The notes under the pieces were generated by a model. It saw only the letters and a program-made list of their open reading frames with translations. It did not search any database and was not told the DNA's origin. Of a stretch of DNA of 64,000 nucleotides, positions 8,872 through 17,718 are shown piece after piece; position 1 is the stretch's first letter, and each line of letters opens with the position of its first letter. This DNA is from Arenibacter certesii DSM 19833. Its GTDB lineage: Bacteria; Bacteroidota; Bacteroidia; Flavobacteriales; Flavobacteriaceae. The translations under genes and the position numbers were made by a program. The DNA lies in the NCBI RefSeq assembly GCF_000429545.1, contig NZ_AUCB01000005.1, forward strand, positions 62,001 through 126,000, given 5' to 3'.

Positions 8872-10272
8872 ATGAAAAAATGGGGAAAGGTATCACTGAA
8901 AATTATGGCTGGGCTTCTATTATTATTAGCCTTAATTTTCTTTTTTGCTACTGCCACTATTGATACCACTCCCTATTTTGAAACGGCGTATTACCATAAT
9001 ACCATTGCAAAAATGGAGCTGGCAGCAAAAAACAAGACGGAATCCAATGGTCCGCTTCTTGCCGGCTTTGCCAAGGTAAATATTACCCCCACGATAGTCA
9101 AGGGAAATCCGAATCCAGAAAAAGGAGAATTTAGCGGAATTAAACTAGCAGGGTATGGGGATGGTAAGCTTGCCAAAGGAGTGCACGATTCTATTTATGC
9201 AAAAGCCATTGCTTTAGAGGTGGGACAAAAAGAAGTGGTTATAATTAGTGCCGATCTCCTCCTAATGCCAGAACCTATAGTATTGTCAGTTGCAGAAAAA
9301 CTAAAAGGCATAATTGCAAGGGATCAACTATTATTTGGAGCCACTCATACCCATTCTAGTATTGGCAACTGCCTTCCTAGTTATGTTGGGGAAAGTTTTG
9401 GGGGAGAATACCAACCAGAGATGGTTGCATGGCTGAGTGATAAGATAGCCACCCTTATAAAAAAAGCCTTAGCAGACAAACAACCCGCTCAGTTTTCATC
9501 GGGGGATATTAGAGTTCCTAATTTGGTGAAAAATAGAATCATCGGAGAGTCGGGAAGGTTAAATGATAGGTTAGATGTGTTATCCTTTAAGCAAGACTCA
9601 GGAAAAAGCGCAACTATAGGAGTCTATTCTGCACATGCCACTGTGATAGGAACATTTAATGACGAATTCAGCGGGGATTACCCAGGTTATTTTCAGCGAC
9701 ATTTAGAGGAGAACGGAACTGACCTTGCTCTTTTCTTTGCTGGCACAGTAGGTAGTCATTCTAACAAAGGAGAAGGCGAAAAATTTGAGAAAGCCAAATA
9801 TATAGGGGAAACCTTGGCAGATTCTGCTCAAGTAATTTTACATGGATTAGAATATCATGCAGACCTCCACTTATCAACCATCAATACAGAATTGGAGATT
9901 CCAAAACTACAGTTCTTTAAGATTTCTGACCGATTGCGATTGTCTCCATTTTTTGGAAAAAAATTGATGCCTAAAATAACATCTATCCCTTTGCAAGGAT
10001 TAAAATTAAACCATCTTGTTTGGATTACCCTACCCTATGAATTAAGTGGTGAGTATGGATTAGACCTTAAAAATGCAATGGAAGCTGCAGATCATCAATT
10101 GGTCCTAAGTAGTTTCAACGGACAATATCTAGGCTATATCATACCTGCAAAATACTATTATTTTGACACCTATGAAGCGGCACTAATGGGATGGTACGGC
10201 CCTAGCATGGGAGATTACCTTATGGAACTTAATTTTAAAATGGCCAATGCGCTTATTCATCCCAATTTGTAA
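8872..10272 (+). CDS. Neutral ceramidase-like zinc hydrolase (copy 2), membrane-anchored
   Basis: 466 residues. One N-terminal transmembrane segment (about 8-29) anchors the protein. The ceramidase-like core has the zinc motif GATHTHSS (His159/His161), His255 in YSAHATVIG, and the C-terminal motif YLGYIIPAKYYYFDTYEA. The nucleophile loop reads GTVGSHSNKG (about 291-300); it keeps serines, unlike copies 1 and 3, but differs from the classical GDVSPN. It probably acts outside the cytoplasmic membrane. Thirteen bases lie between it and copy 3. Amidohydrolase activity is inferred from family membership. Confidence 0.75.
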   Translation: MKKWGKVSLKIMAGLLLLLALIFFFATATIDTTPYFETAYYHNTIAKMELAAKNKTESNGPLLAGFAKVNITPTIVKGNPNPEKGEFSGIKLAGYGDGKLAKGVHDSIYAKAIALEVGQKEVVIISADLLLMPEPIVLSVAEKLKGIIARDQLLFGATHTHSSIGNCLPSYVGESFGGEYQPEMVAWLSDKIATLIKKALADKQPAQFSSGDIRVPNLVKNRIIGESGRLNDRLDVLSFKQDSGKSATIGVYSAHATVIGTFNDEFSGDYPGYFQRHLEENGTDLALFFAGTVGSHSNKGEGEKFEKAKYIGETLADSAQVILHGLEYHADLHLSTINTELEIPKLQFFKISDRLRLSPFFGKKLMPKITSIPLQGLKLNHLVWITLPYELSGEYGLDLKNAMEAADHQLVLSSFNGQYLGYIIPAKYYYFDTYEAALMGWYGPSMGDYLMELNFKMANALIHPNL

Positions 10273-10284
10273 AGCAGCAGAATT

Positions 10285-11850
10285 ATGAAGACGCTTAAAA
10301 AAATTTTAAAAATAACGGGAGTTGTTCTCCTACTCACCTTAATTGCGGCTGCTTCCATAGCCATGTATAATTGGCGAGACCGAAATCCAGGGTATGCACT
10401 TGATCTAAAAATAGAGAACAAATCAATGAATCCCATTAGAGCAGGGTTTGCAAAAAGACCTATTACTCCAACCATCATAGATACATGGAACGATGCCAAT
10501 GGCAATCATAAATACAATAAGAAGGAGGGCGACACGTATAATGACAACAATAATAATGGGAAGTTTGATGCCTACTGGATTGCTGGAATGAGCAATGCAA
10601 AACCTGCACAGGGAGTGCATGACGATGTTTGGTCTAGAGTAATGGTTATTGAGGATAATAGTTCAAGAATTGCCATGATCTCATTGGATGCTATCGGCTT
10701 TTTACATGGCGATGTGGTAGCTATACGAAACCGAATTCCCAAGGAACTTGGGATTGACTACACCCTTATATCCTCTACCCACACCCATGAAAGCAATGAC
10801 CTTATTGGAATATGGGGCGAGAATATGTTCAACACAGGGGTAAACCCTGAAATGATGGAATATGTAAAGACACAGACCGTAGCAGCTATCACCGAAGCAG
10901 TTGGCAATATGCGCAGTGCCAAACTAGTCTTTGCAGAAGACCTTTCGGGAGCCGATGGAGCGTTTATTAAAGACACCAGAGAGCCTATTGTAAAAGCAAC
11001 AGGAATACATCTTATGCAGGTGTTGGATGCCGAAAACGAAACTACCATGGGTACGCTGATCAATTGGTCCAACCACCCAGAAACGCTTTGGTCCCAGAAC
11101 CTTCTAATCAGCTCAGATTTCCCTCATTTTATAAGGGAAGCTGTAGAGAGCGGGGTGTACCATAACGACCAATTAATGGAAAAAGGCTTAGGGGGAATGG
11201 CCATTTATTTTACTGGGGCAATAGGCGGACTCATGGCGCCGCATCCCTCCTTGCCCATTCCAGATCCTTTCACAGGAGAGGAATATTTGGAACCTACCTT
11301 CAAGAAAACAAAGGCATTGGGGGATCAAATTGCCTTATTATCCCTAGCAGCCCTAAAACAAAAAGGGGACACTATTCCAGAAAGTAATATTTCCTTAAGC
11401 GCTAAAACACTCTCTGCTCCAGTTGAAAACAATACATTTAAACTTACCAGTGCCATTGGGCTAATCCAGATGGGAATGCCCGAATATTTTAAGCTTAGGA
11501 CCGAAGTTGGTGCCATCCGCATTGGTCCCAGCCTTTGGCTAAGCATTCCAGGAGAAATCTATCCCGAAATTGTATTTGGTGGCATTGAAGCGCCTGAAGG
11601 GAGCGATTTTAATATTGATCCCATTGAAGTCCCTCCCATAGCAGAATTTATTAAGGACCAATATAAATTTTACCTTGGATTATCCAATGACGAGATTGGA
11701 TATATCATCCCTAAAAGCCAGTGGGATGTAGAAAAACCCTATCTCTATAATCGAGAAAGAGCCACTTATGGGGAAAGTAACTCCCTAGGCCCAGAAACCG
11801 GTCCTTTAATTTATAAAGCTCTAATAGAAGTGATTCAAGATTTGGATTGA
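10285..11850 (+). CDS. Neutral ceramidase-like zinc hydrolase (copy 3) with EF-hand-like insert
   Basis: 521 residues with an N-terminal membrane anchor (about 10-28). Zinc ligands are conserved: STHTHES (His166/His168), His264 in WSNHPE, Glu424 in PGE. The classical serine loop is replaced by TGAIGGLMAPH (about 310-320). Residues 70-98 hold two consecutive EF-hand/dockerin-like loops (DANGNHKYNKKE and DNNNNGKFDAYW), an insert the other two copies lack. The late motif NDEIGYIIPKSQW fits the family. It is the last gene of the island's second operon. A calcium requirement is inferred from the insert. Confidence 0.75.
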   Translation: MKTLKKILKITGVVLLLTLIAAASIAMYNWRDRNPGYALDLKIENKSMNPIRAGFAKRPITPTIIDTWNDANGNHKYNKKEGDTYNDNNNNGKFDAYWIAGMSNAKPAQGVHDDVWSRVMVIEDNSSRIAMISLDAIGFLHGDVVAIRNRIPKELGIDYTLISSTHTHESNDLIGIWGENMFNTGVNPEMMEYVKTQTVAAITEAVGNMRSAKLVFAEDLSGADGAFIKDTREPIVKATGIHLMQVLDAENETTMGTLINWSNHPETLWSQNLLISSDFPHFIREAVESGVYHNDQLMEKGLGGMAIYFTGAIGGLMAPHPSLPIPDPFTGEEYLEPTFKKTKALGDQIALLSLAALKQKGDTIPESNISLSAKTLSAPVENNTFKLTSAIGLIQMGMPEYFKLRTEVGAIRIGPSLWLSIPGEIYPEIVFGGIEAPEGSDFNIDPIEVPPIAEFIKDQYKFYLGLSNDEIGYIIPKSQWDVEKPYLYNRERATYGESNSLGPETGPLIYKALIEVIQDLD

Positions 11851-12361
11851 TACAATTAAATTAATCCCATTTTTAAGAGCAACTTTAGATATTTAAAATT
11901 TGAGCGGGTTACTACCTTCAACATAACAATTATCGTATATTTAAGCAAATGAACTGATTCTGTGCCATTTAGTGATTTTAGAAAAATCCGTTCTTATCTT
12001 ATAATCCTTTTCCCAACATCTAGACAAATTTCGGCAAGTATACTTCCCAGTTTCGGGCCAGGCTCTCTTATTGGACCATTATCGATGCTTTCCCCTGCTT
12101 GACTTCTATATGGATATAATATCACTATCACCATATACAATACCATAAGAATTTATAAAAAGAAACCAGTGAAATACGGACCGACCTTAGCTGTTTTAAA
12201 GTAGTTAATTTGCAACTCAAATGCTTTCAGTTTTAATGGACCATTTTCATTATTCATTGAAAATATACCCAAGTTGAAAATTAGATTTAATAGGCAACAT
12301 CCCAATTATCTAATCAATTTCCCATAACTTTAAGGTCCTCAAAAAAGCAGGAAAGAAGTAG
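11851..12361. other. Intergenic region, no gene recognised
   Basis: 511 bases between the catabolic island and the nuclease gene. AT-rich. One 48-codon minus-strand frame (about 12008-12154) was read and resembles no family I know. The only notable item is the site at 12205. The nuclease gene at 12362 has a weak purine-rich ribosome site (GGAAAG) just upstream. Confidence 0.4.
12205..12219. promoter_or_regulatory. Second, degenerate copy of the 5329 site
   Basis: TTAATTTGCAACTCA differs from the perfect palindrome at 5329-5343 in three positions. The two copies bracket the transporter/ceramidase operon. They may be a regulator site or chance. Confidence 0.25.
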
Positions 12362-13741
12362 ATGTACAGCATTATAGATATAGAAACCACTGGGAATGGT
12401 ATTAAGGGCAATAGGATAACAGAAATCTCCATATTTAATTTTGACGGTACGGAGGTAGTGGACGAATTCACTTCTTTAGTAAATCCGGAATGTCCAATAC
12501 CCCAGTTTATTACCGGCCTAACTGGAATAGACGATAACATGGTACGGAATGCCCCCAAATGGGAGGAAATAGCCGACACGGTTTTGGAAATGACCCAAAA
12601 CACCATTTTCGTGGCCCATAGTGTCAACTTCGACTATAATGTGATAAAAAATGAATTTGAAAATTTAGGAATTATCTATGTTCGGAAGAAACTCTGTACG
12701 GTAAGACTTTCCCGTAAATTAATTCCGGGCTTTAACTCCTATAGTTTGGGAAAACTATGCTCCGCCTTAAATATTCCCTTAACCGATAGGCATAGAGCAA
12801 GAGGAGACGCACATGCTACCGTTTTGTTATTTAAAAGATTACTTGATGCCGAAGGAGCTAATGATGTATTTAAAACCTTCCTTAACTCGCGTTCTCAAGA
12901 AGCTACCCTTCCACCTGGCCTGCCAAAAGAGGTTTTTGATAAACTCCCCAACGCGGCAGGGGTCTATTATTTTAAAGACGAAAATGGTAATATAATATAT
13001 ATCGGAAAGGCCATAAATATTAAGAAAAGAGTCCTCGGCCATTTCTATAATAAATCCAATAAAGAAAATCTACTATGTAAAGCTACTCACGACATAGATT
13101 ATGAGCTTTCAGGTAGTGAATTAGTGGCGCTTTTAATGGAGTCCCATGCTATAAAGCAACATTACCCTAAGTTTAATGTTAGTCAAAAAAGAAATACACA
13201 AGAGTATGCTATTTTTACTTATGAGGATAGAAATGGCATCATCCATCTAGCCTACAACAATGCAAAGATGGTTATGGACCCTATTTGTACATTCAATAAT
13301 ATTACGGAATGTAGGTTCTTTCTAGAAGATATTTGCCAATCCCATAACCTATGTCCGAAATTCTGTCATTTACAGGAAAACACACAAAGTTGTTCTCACT
13401 TTAGCCTTAGCAGCTGCCAAGGGATTTGTAGGGGTAAAGAAGTAATTACAGACTATAATGAAAGAGTAGAAGAGGCCATAGAAAAAGTAAAAGAGAAGAA
13501 TATACATATTTTAATTACTGAAAAAGGAAGACAGCCTAATGAAAATGCGTTTGTTTTAATAACTGATGGTCAGTACAAGGGGTTTGGTTTTATCCAAAAA
13601 AGCGAGCAGATTACTAGCTTGGAGGTCTTAGAAACCTATTTGGAACGCAAAAAAGAAAATTTAGACACGAAACGAATTATTGCTGGCTACCTCAAAAAAT
13701 TTCCCCATAAAAGTATGCCACTACCACTGACATCAATTTAG
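12362..13741 (+). CDS. DnaQ-type exonuclease fused to GIY-YIG (UvrC/Cho-like) nuclease
   Basis: 459 residues. The N-terminal third (about 1-165) is a DEDDh 3'-5' exonuclease: DIETTG at 6-11, AHSVNFD, and HRARGDAHAT. Residues about 195-275 form a GIY-YIG domain (AGVYYFKDE, IIYIGKA, KRVLGHF, and the later ESHAIKQHYPKFN). A C-terminal region has several cysteines (CQSHNLCPKFC). This fusion of a proofreading-type exonuclease with an UvrC-like incision domain is a known architecture in Flavobacteria and is thought to act in DNA repair. It stands alone between intergenic regions. Confidence 0.85.
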   Translation: MYSIIDIETTGNGIKGNRITEISIFNFDGTEVVDEFTSLVNPECPIPQFITGLTGIDDNMVRNAPKWEEIADTVLEMTQNTIFVAHSVNFDYNVIKNEFENLGIIYVRKKLCTVRLSRKLIPGFNSYSLGKLCSALNIPLTDRHRARGDAHATVLLFKRLLDAEGANDVFKTFLNSRSQEATLPPGLPKEVFDKLPNAAGVYYFKDENGNIIYIGKAINIKKRVLGHFYNKSNKENLLCKATHDIDYELSGSELVALLMESHAIKQHYPKFNVSQKRNTQEYAIFTYEDRNGIIHLAYNNAKMVMDPICTFNNITECRFFLEDICQSHNLCPKFCHLQENTQSCSHFSLSSCQGICRGKEVITDYNERVEEAIEKVKEKNIHILITEKGRQPNENAFVLITDGQYKGFGFIQKSEQITSLEVLETYLERKKENLDTKRIIAGYLKKFPHKSMPLPLTSI

Positions 13742-13786
13742 GAAAACCTAAAAAGAACAATTAGGCCCCACTTCTATAAATTGTAA

Positions 13787-13912
13787 TTATTTCTTTTTGC
13801 CGCTGCTTAAAAACACAAGCACTATACCAACCAATGCTACGCACACCACGGCAAAGATGGCGATCATTACAATTCCATTATTCCAGTTCACCAAGGGTAA
13901 AAATCTCATCAT
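13787..13912 (-). CDS. 41-residue single-span membrane protein
   Basis: The frame opens with tandem ATG codons at 13912 and ends with TAA at 13787-13789. The peptide starts MMRFLPLVNWNNG, has one transmembrane segment (about 14-36, rich in Val, Ile and Ala) and ends in GKKK, a clean positive-inside C-terminal flank. It lies convergent to the nuclease gene. Length, hydrophobic pattern and the acidic-free tail look like a real small membrane protein; the function is unknown. Confidence 0.6.
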   Translation of the reverse strand: MMRFLPLVNWNNGIVMIAIFAVVCVALVGIVLVFLSSGKKK

Positions 13913-14216
13913 TATCTAAGAAGTTAAAAAATTTCAAAATGCTAAAGTAGGTAATAGTAGCAGCCGAAATTATGACAATTGTCAGTCTTTAAAATTTATC
14001 CCCAGTCCAGCTATTACCGCCATTTATTATCAAAAGACATTAAAATATCCAGAAACCATTGCTATTAGTCAAATAAAAGGTCTTCGCAAAAAATATTGCA
14101 AGCAAGTTTAACAACTGAAAAATAGCAACTTTACTTCAAAAAGAAATGCCCAAACAATGAGAGAACAAAGTCCATTATTTGAGCATAATAACTTAACAAG
14201 TTTACGCTTTACAAAA
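13913..14216. other. Intergenic region
   Basis: About 300 bases between the small membrane protein (upstream side) and the 3' end of the MBL-rhodanese gene. AT-rich; no gene, repeat or strong hairpin seen. Confidence 0.4.
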
Positions 14217-15626
14217 CTATAATGTTGTTGGACACACATAGTCGGTTACCGGTATTCCGCTTTTCTTTATATCGGCAAATCCTCCTGCTATATCTATAAG
14301 ATTGTGTATACCCCTGCTCTTAAGGATTGAAGCAGCAATAACCGATCTATATCCACCTGCACAGTGCACATAGAAAGGCTCCTTTTTAGGAAACTCTGCC
14401 ATATATCGATTAAGATAATCTAAAGGTGTATTTTCCGCATCCAAGACGTGCTCTGATTGGTATTCTGTTTCTTTTCTTACATCATAAACAGGAGCTTTTT
14501 CTTTAGACAATATAGTTTTTAACTCTTTTGCCGGAATTGAGGTTATGGTATCATAATCCTTACCTGCATCTTTCCAAGCTGAGAAACTACCCTTAAGGTA
14601 TCCGATTGTTGCATCAAAACCAACTCTGGATAGGCGAATAATAGCTTCTTCTTCCCTCCCCTTATCCGTTACCAATATTATAGGTTGTTCTACATCTGCG
14701 ATTAAAGCTCCTACCCAAGGTGCAAATCCGCCATCTAAACCAATAAAGATAGACCTGGGGATATGTCCTTTTACAAAATCGTTCTGATGGCGTACATCTA
14801 ATATTATCGCATTGGTAGCATTAGCCGCTTCCTCAAACTCGTCTGGTGAAAACGCAGTAGTTCCTTTTTCTAGGATCTCTCCAATATCTGCGTAACCTTC
14901 CTTGTTCATTTTCACGTTCAAAGGAAAATATTGAGGAGGAGGTAGAAGTCCGTCTGTAACTTCCCTAATAAATTCTTCCTTGGTCATATCTGCCCTTAAG
15001 GCGTAATTCATTTTCTTCTGGTTGCCCAAAGTATCCACGGTTTCCTTCATCATATTTTTTCCACAAGCGGATCCTGCTCCGTGGGCTGGATAAACAATTA
15101 CCTCATCGTTCAACGGCATTATTTTATTCCTAAGGCTATCAAACAAAATCCCCGCAAGATCTTCTTGAGTCATGTTAGCCGCTTTTTGTGCTAAATCTGG
15201 CCTACCTACATCTCCTAGGAACAAGGTGTCTCCAGAGAAAATAGCGTGGTCCTTTCCATTTTTATCCTTCAATAAATAGGTAGTACTTTCCATGGTATGC
15301 CCAGGGGTATGAAGAACTTTTATGGTGAGCTCACCCAACGGAAACTCCTGTCCATCTTCAGCTATAATAGCGTCATAAGAAGGGTTGGCCAAAGGACCAA
15401 ATACAATGGGGGCCCCAGTTTCCTTAGAAAGGGTTATATGTCCACTTACAAAATCGGCATGAAAATGCGTTTCAAAAATATATTTCACCTTGGCATTATC
15501 CTCTTTTGCACGTTTTATATAAGGCTCTACTTCTCGCAGCGGATCTATAATAGCCACTTCCCCTTTACTCTCTATATAGTAAGCTCCCTGTGCCAAACAC
15601 CCTGTATATATCTGCTCAATTTTCAT
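14217..15626 (-). CDS. MBL-fold persulfide dioxygenase-like protein with two rhodanese domains
   Basis: 469 residues from ATG 15626, which has AGAGAG upstream; an upstream in-frame codon at 15677 adds a non-conserved 17-residue leader. The N-terminal domain (about 1-240) is an ETHE1-type metallo-beta-lactamase fold: ETHFHADFVSGH, HTPGHT, FSGDTLFLGDVGRPD. Two rhodanese domains follow. The first (about 270-360) has VTDKGREE where the active Cys should be, so it is probably inactive. The second (about 375-460) has the loop HCAGGYRS with an intact Cys. The protein probably oxidises glutathione- or protein-bound persulfide in sulfide detoxification. A SulP permease lies upstream on the same strand. 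Confidence 0.85.
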   Translation of the reverse strand: MKIEQIYTGCLAQGAYYIESKGEVAIIDPLREVEPYIKRAKEDNAKVKYIFETHFHADFVSGHITLSKETGAPIVFGPLANPSYDAIIAEDGQEFPLGELTIKVLHTPGHTMESTTYLLKDKNGKDHAIFSGDTLFLGDVGRPDLAQKAANMTQEDLAGILFDSLRNKIMPLNDEVIVYPAHGAGSACGKNMMKETVDTLGNQKKMNYALRADMTKEEFIREVTDGLLPPPQYFPLNVKMNKEGYADIGEILEKGTTAFSPDEFEEAANATNAIILDVRHQNDFVKGHIPRSIFIGLDGGFAPWVGALIADVEQPIILVTDKGREEEAIIRLSRVGFDATIGYLKGSFSAWKDAGKDYDTITSIPAKELKTILSKEKAPVYDVRKETEYQSEHVLDAENTPLDYLNRYMAEFPKKEPFYVHCAGGYRSVIAASILKSRGIHNLIDIAGGFADIKKSGIPVTDYVCPTTL

Positions 15627-15819
15627 CTCTCTAAATTTTATATTTTTATTTATTTCAGCATTAACCCATGTCCTCATTGACCAGCTTGCAACCTATTGAA
15701 CCAAATAATTTCCGTGAGGATTACAAGGGGAATAACACTGTTAACGTCTATTTCTACTAGGTCTAAAATTTTGGCGCACCTTACAAAAGTAATAGTTTCC
15801 TTTCACTTGGCAGGCAATA

Positions 15820-17544
15820 TTATTCCCATCGGTTTTGGTAGGCTACTCTTTCCCGTAATGCAGAGATGGAGTTAGGATCGTCAAAATAATCTACCGCCTC
15901 CTTTATTTTCACAAAAAGGTATGCTTTATCTAAAGAATTGACAATTCCGCTTTTAAAAATAATATCCCTTGTTGGCCCTATTGCCCCTGCAATATAAAAC
16001 TGTACATTCATTTTATGAATATCTCCAATCACTTGGATCAGCATATTAGAGGCACTTGCATCTATATAATTAATAGCTTCGGCGTTTAAAATCACTGCTT
16101 TTAAGTTAGGACCTTTCGCATTGATAAATTTGAAAAGCTGACTTTTAAAATAAGCGGTATTCCCAAAATAAAGCTGAGAGTCGAACCTAACGATCAAAAG
16201 ATCGTCACGAATCTCAACCTCATTCCCAAAACGATTAATATTCTTATAATAGTCTGATCCTTTTATTTTTCCCAAAACTACAAAGTGGGGTTTAGAAGTC
16301 CTGTAAACCAACAATAATAAGGCTAACAATACCCCTATAACGATTCCTTGGACAATACCTACTGAAAGTGTAATTAAAAAAGTAAGTCCCAGAACCAAGA
16401 ATTCATCTTTATGTCTTTTCCACAAATATTTTGGGTAAGACAGGTCGATTAAACCAAACACCGAAACCATAATTATAGATGCCAAAGCTGCTTTAGGCAA
16501 ATTATAGAACAAGGGAGTTAAAAACAACAAGGTTAATATCACCATTATTACACTAACAACAGAGGCAATAGTACTTTTTGCTCCTGCTTCAAAATTAATA
16601 GCAGATCTAGAAAAGCTAGAGGTAACAGGATAAGCTTGAAAAAAGGAACCAATCATATTTGCACTGCCCAAAGCCACCAATTCCTGACTGGGATCTATGG
16701 TCTCTTCCCTGTTCTTTTCCTCAAATGCCTTACCAATGGAGATAGCCTCCAGGTATCCCAACAAGGCCAAGGTCAATGCAATTGGCCATATCTGGGTTAT
16801 CTTTTCCCATGTTATATTATGCATCTGGAAACTGGGCAATCCTGCTGGTACGTAACCCACCACTTGCACATCATAGATTTCCAAATTAAAAAAGTAGACA
16901 ACTAAAGTACTTAATACAACAACCACTAGAATTGCGGGAAATTTTTTAAACCATTTTTTGAAAGATAGTATTATAAGAATACCGGCAAGGCCGATTCCAA
17001 AATCGTAAATATTGGTATCTCCAAGGTTTTGAATGGTATTGACTACTAGGATGTGAAACTTATTGCTGTTCGCAATATCGGCACCTAACAGATGCTTTAT
17101 CTGACTAAAAATTATAATTAGAGCAGCTGCAGAGGTAAAGCCACTGATAACAGGTTTAGACATAAAATTTACCAAAAACCCCATCCTCAGCAACCCTAAA
17201 ATCAATTGGAAAAGTCCCACCATAAAAGACAGGAACAGTGCCATGAGGATATAATTCTCTACTCCAGTAATTGCTAGAGTCCCTAATCCTGCAGCCACAA
17301 GTAGTGAATCCATAGCTACAGGCCCAACCGCTATTTGTCTAGATGTACCCAGAAAAGCATACACAAGCACGGGAAAGATGGAAGCATAAAGTCCGTATAC
17401 GGGCGGTAAGCCTGCAATCATCGCGTAAGCCATCCCTTGAGGAATCAAAATTATCCCAACTGTAAGTCCGGCTACAATATCCTTTCCAAAATATGATTTT
17501 TTATATTTTGGTAGCCAATCCAAAAAAGGGAAAAATTTTCTCAT
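15820..17544 (-). CDS. SulP-family anion (sulfate) permease with STAS domain
   Basis: 574 residues. The membrane part (about 1-420) has the SulP signatures GLTVGIILIPQGMAYA, LPPVYGLYASIFP and GTSRQIAVGPVA near the N-terminus and about 11-12 hydrophobic segments. A cytoplasmic STAS domain (about 435-560) follows, with AVILNAEAINYIDASA. SulP proteins move sulfate, bicarbonate or other anions. About 190 bases separate it from the downstream persulfide dioxygenase-rhodanese gene on the same strand, which suggests a sulfur role (sulfite/sulfate handling), though bicarbonate is possible. Confidence 0.9.
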   Translation of the reverse strand: MRKFFPFLDWLPKYKKSYFGKDIVAGLTVGIILIPQGMAYAMIAGLPPVYGLYASIFPVLVYAFLGTSRQIAVGPVAMDSLLVAAGLGTLAITGVENYILMALFLSFMVGLFQLILGLLRMGFLVNFMSKPVISGFTSAAALIIIFSQIKHLLGADIANSNKFHILVVNTIQNLGDTNIYDFGIGLAGILIILSFKKWFKKFPAILVVVVLSTLVVYFFNLEIYDVQVVGYVPAGLPSFQMHNITWEKITQIWPIALTLALLGYLEAISIGKAFEEKNREETIDPSQELVALGSANMIGSFFQAYPVTSSFSRSAINFEAGAKSTIASVVSVIMVILTLLFLTPLFYNLPKAALASIIMVSVFGLIDLSYPKYLWKRHKDEFLVLGLTFLITLSVGIVQGIVIGVLLALLLLVYRTSKPHFVVLGKIKGSDYYKNINRFGNEVEIRDDLLIVRFDSQLYFGNTAYFKSQLFKFINAKGPNLKAVILNAEAINYIDASASNMLIQVIGDIHKMNVQFYIAGAIGPTRDIIFKSGIVNSLDKAYLFVKIKEAVDYFDDPNSISALRERVAYQNRWE

Positions 17545-17718
17545 CTGTCAAAATTAGTATTAAATACTTAAATCGAATCTAAACACCCTTATTCAATTTA
17601 AATACTATTTCATCTTAAAGCAAGATATACACAGATATGCAGACCAAAGGCATATCATTTGAAATTATTTAGATTAAATCTCCTATCTTGTGCGCTTAAA
17701 TTTCCAAAATAAGCAACA

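Noticed and set aside
12008-12154. 48-codon minus-strand frame in the gap before the nuclease
   Set aside because: No family match, no ribosome site; random frame likely.
15297-15680. 127-codon plus-strand frame opposite the persulfide dioxygenase
   Set aside because: Antisense to a clear gene with strong motifs, low-complexity hydrophobic content; shadow.
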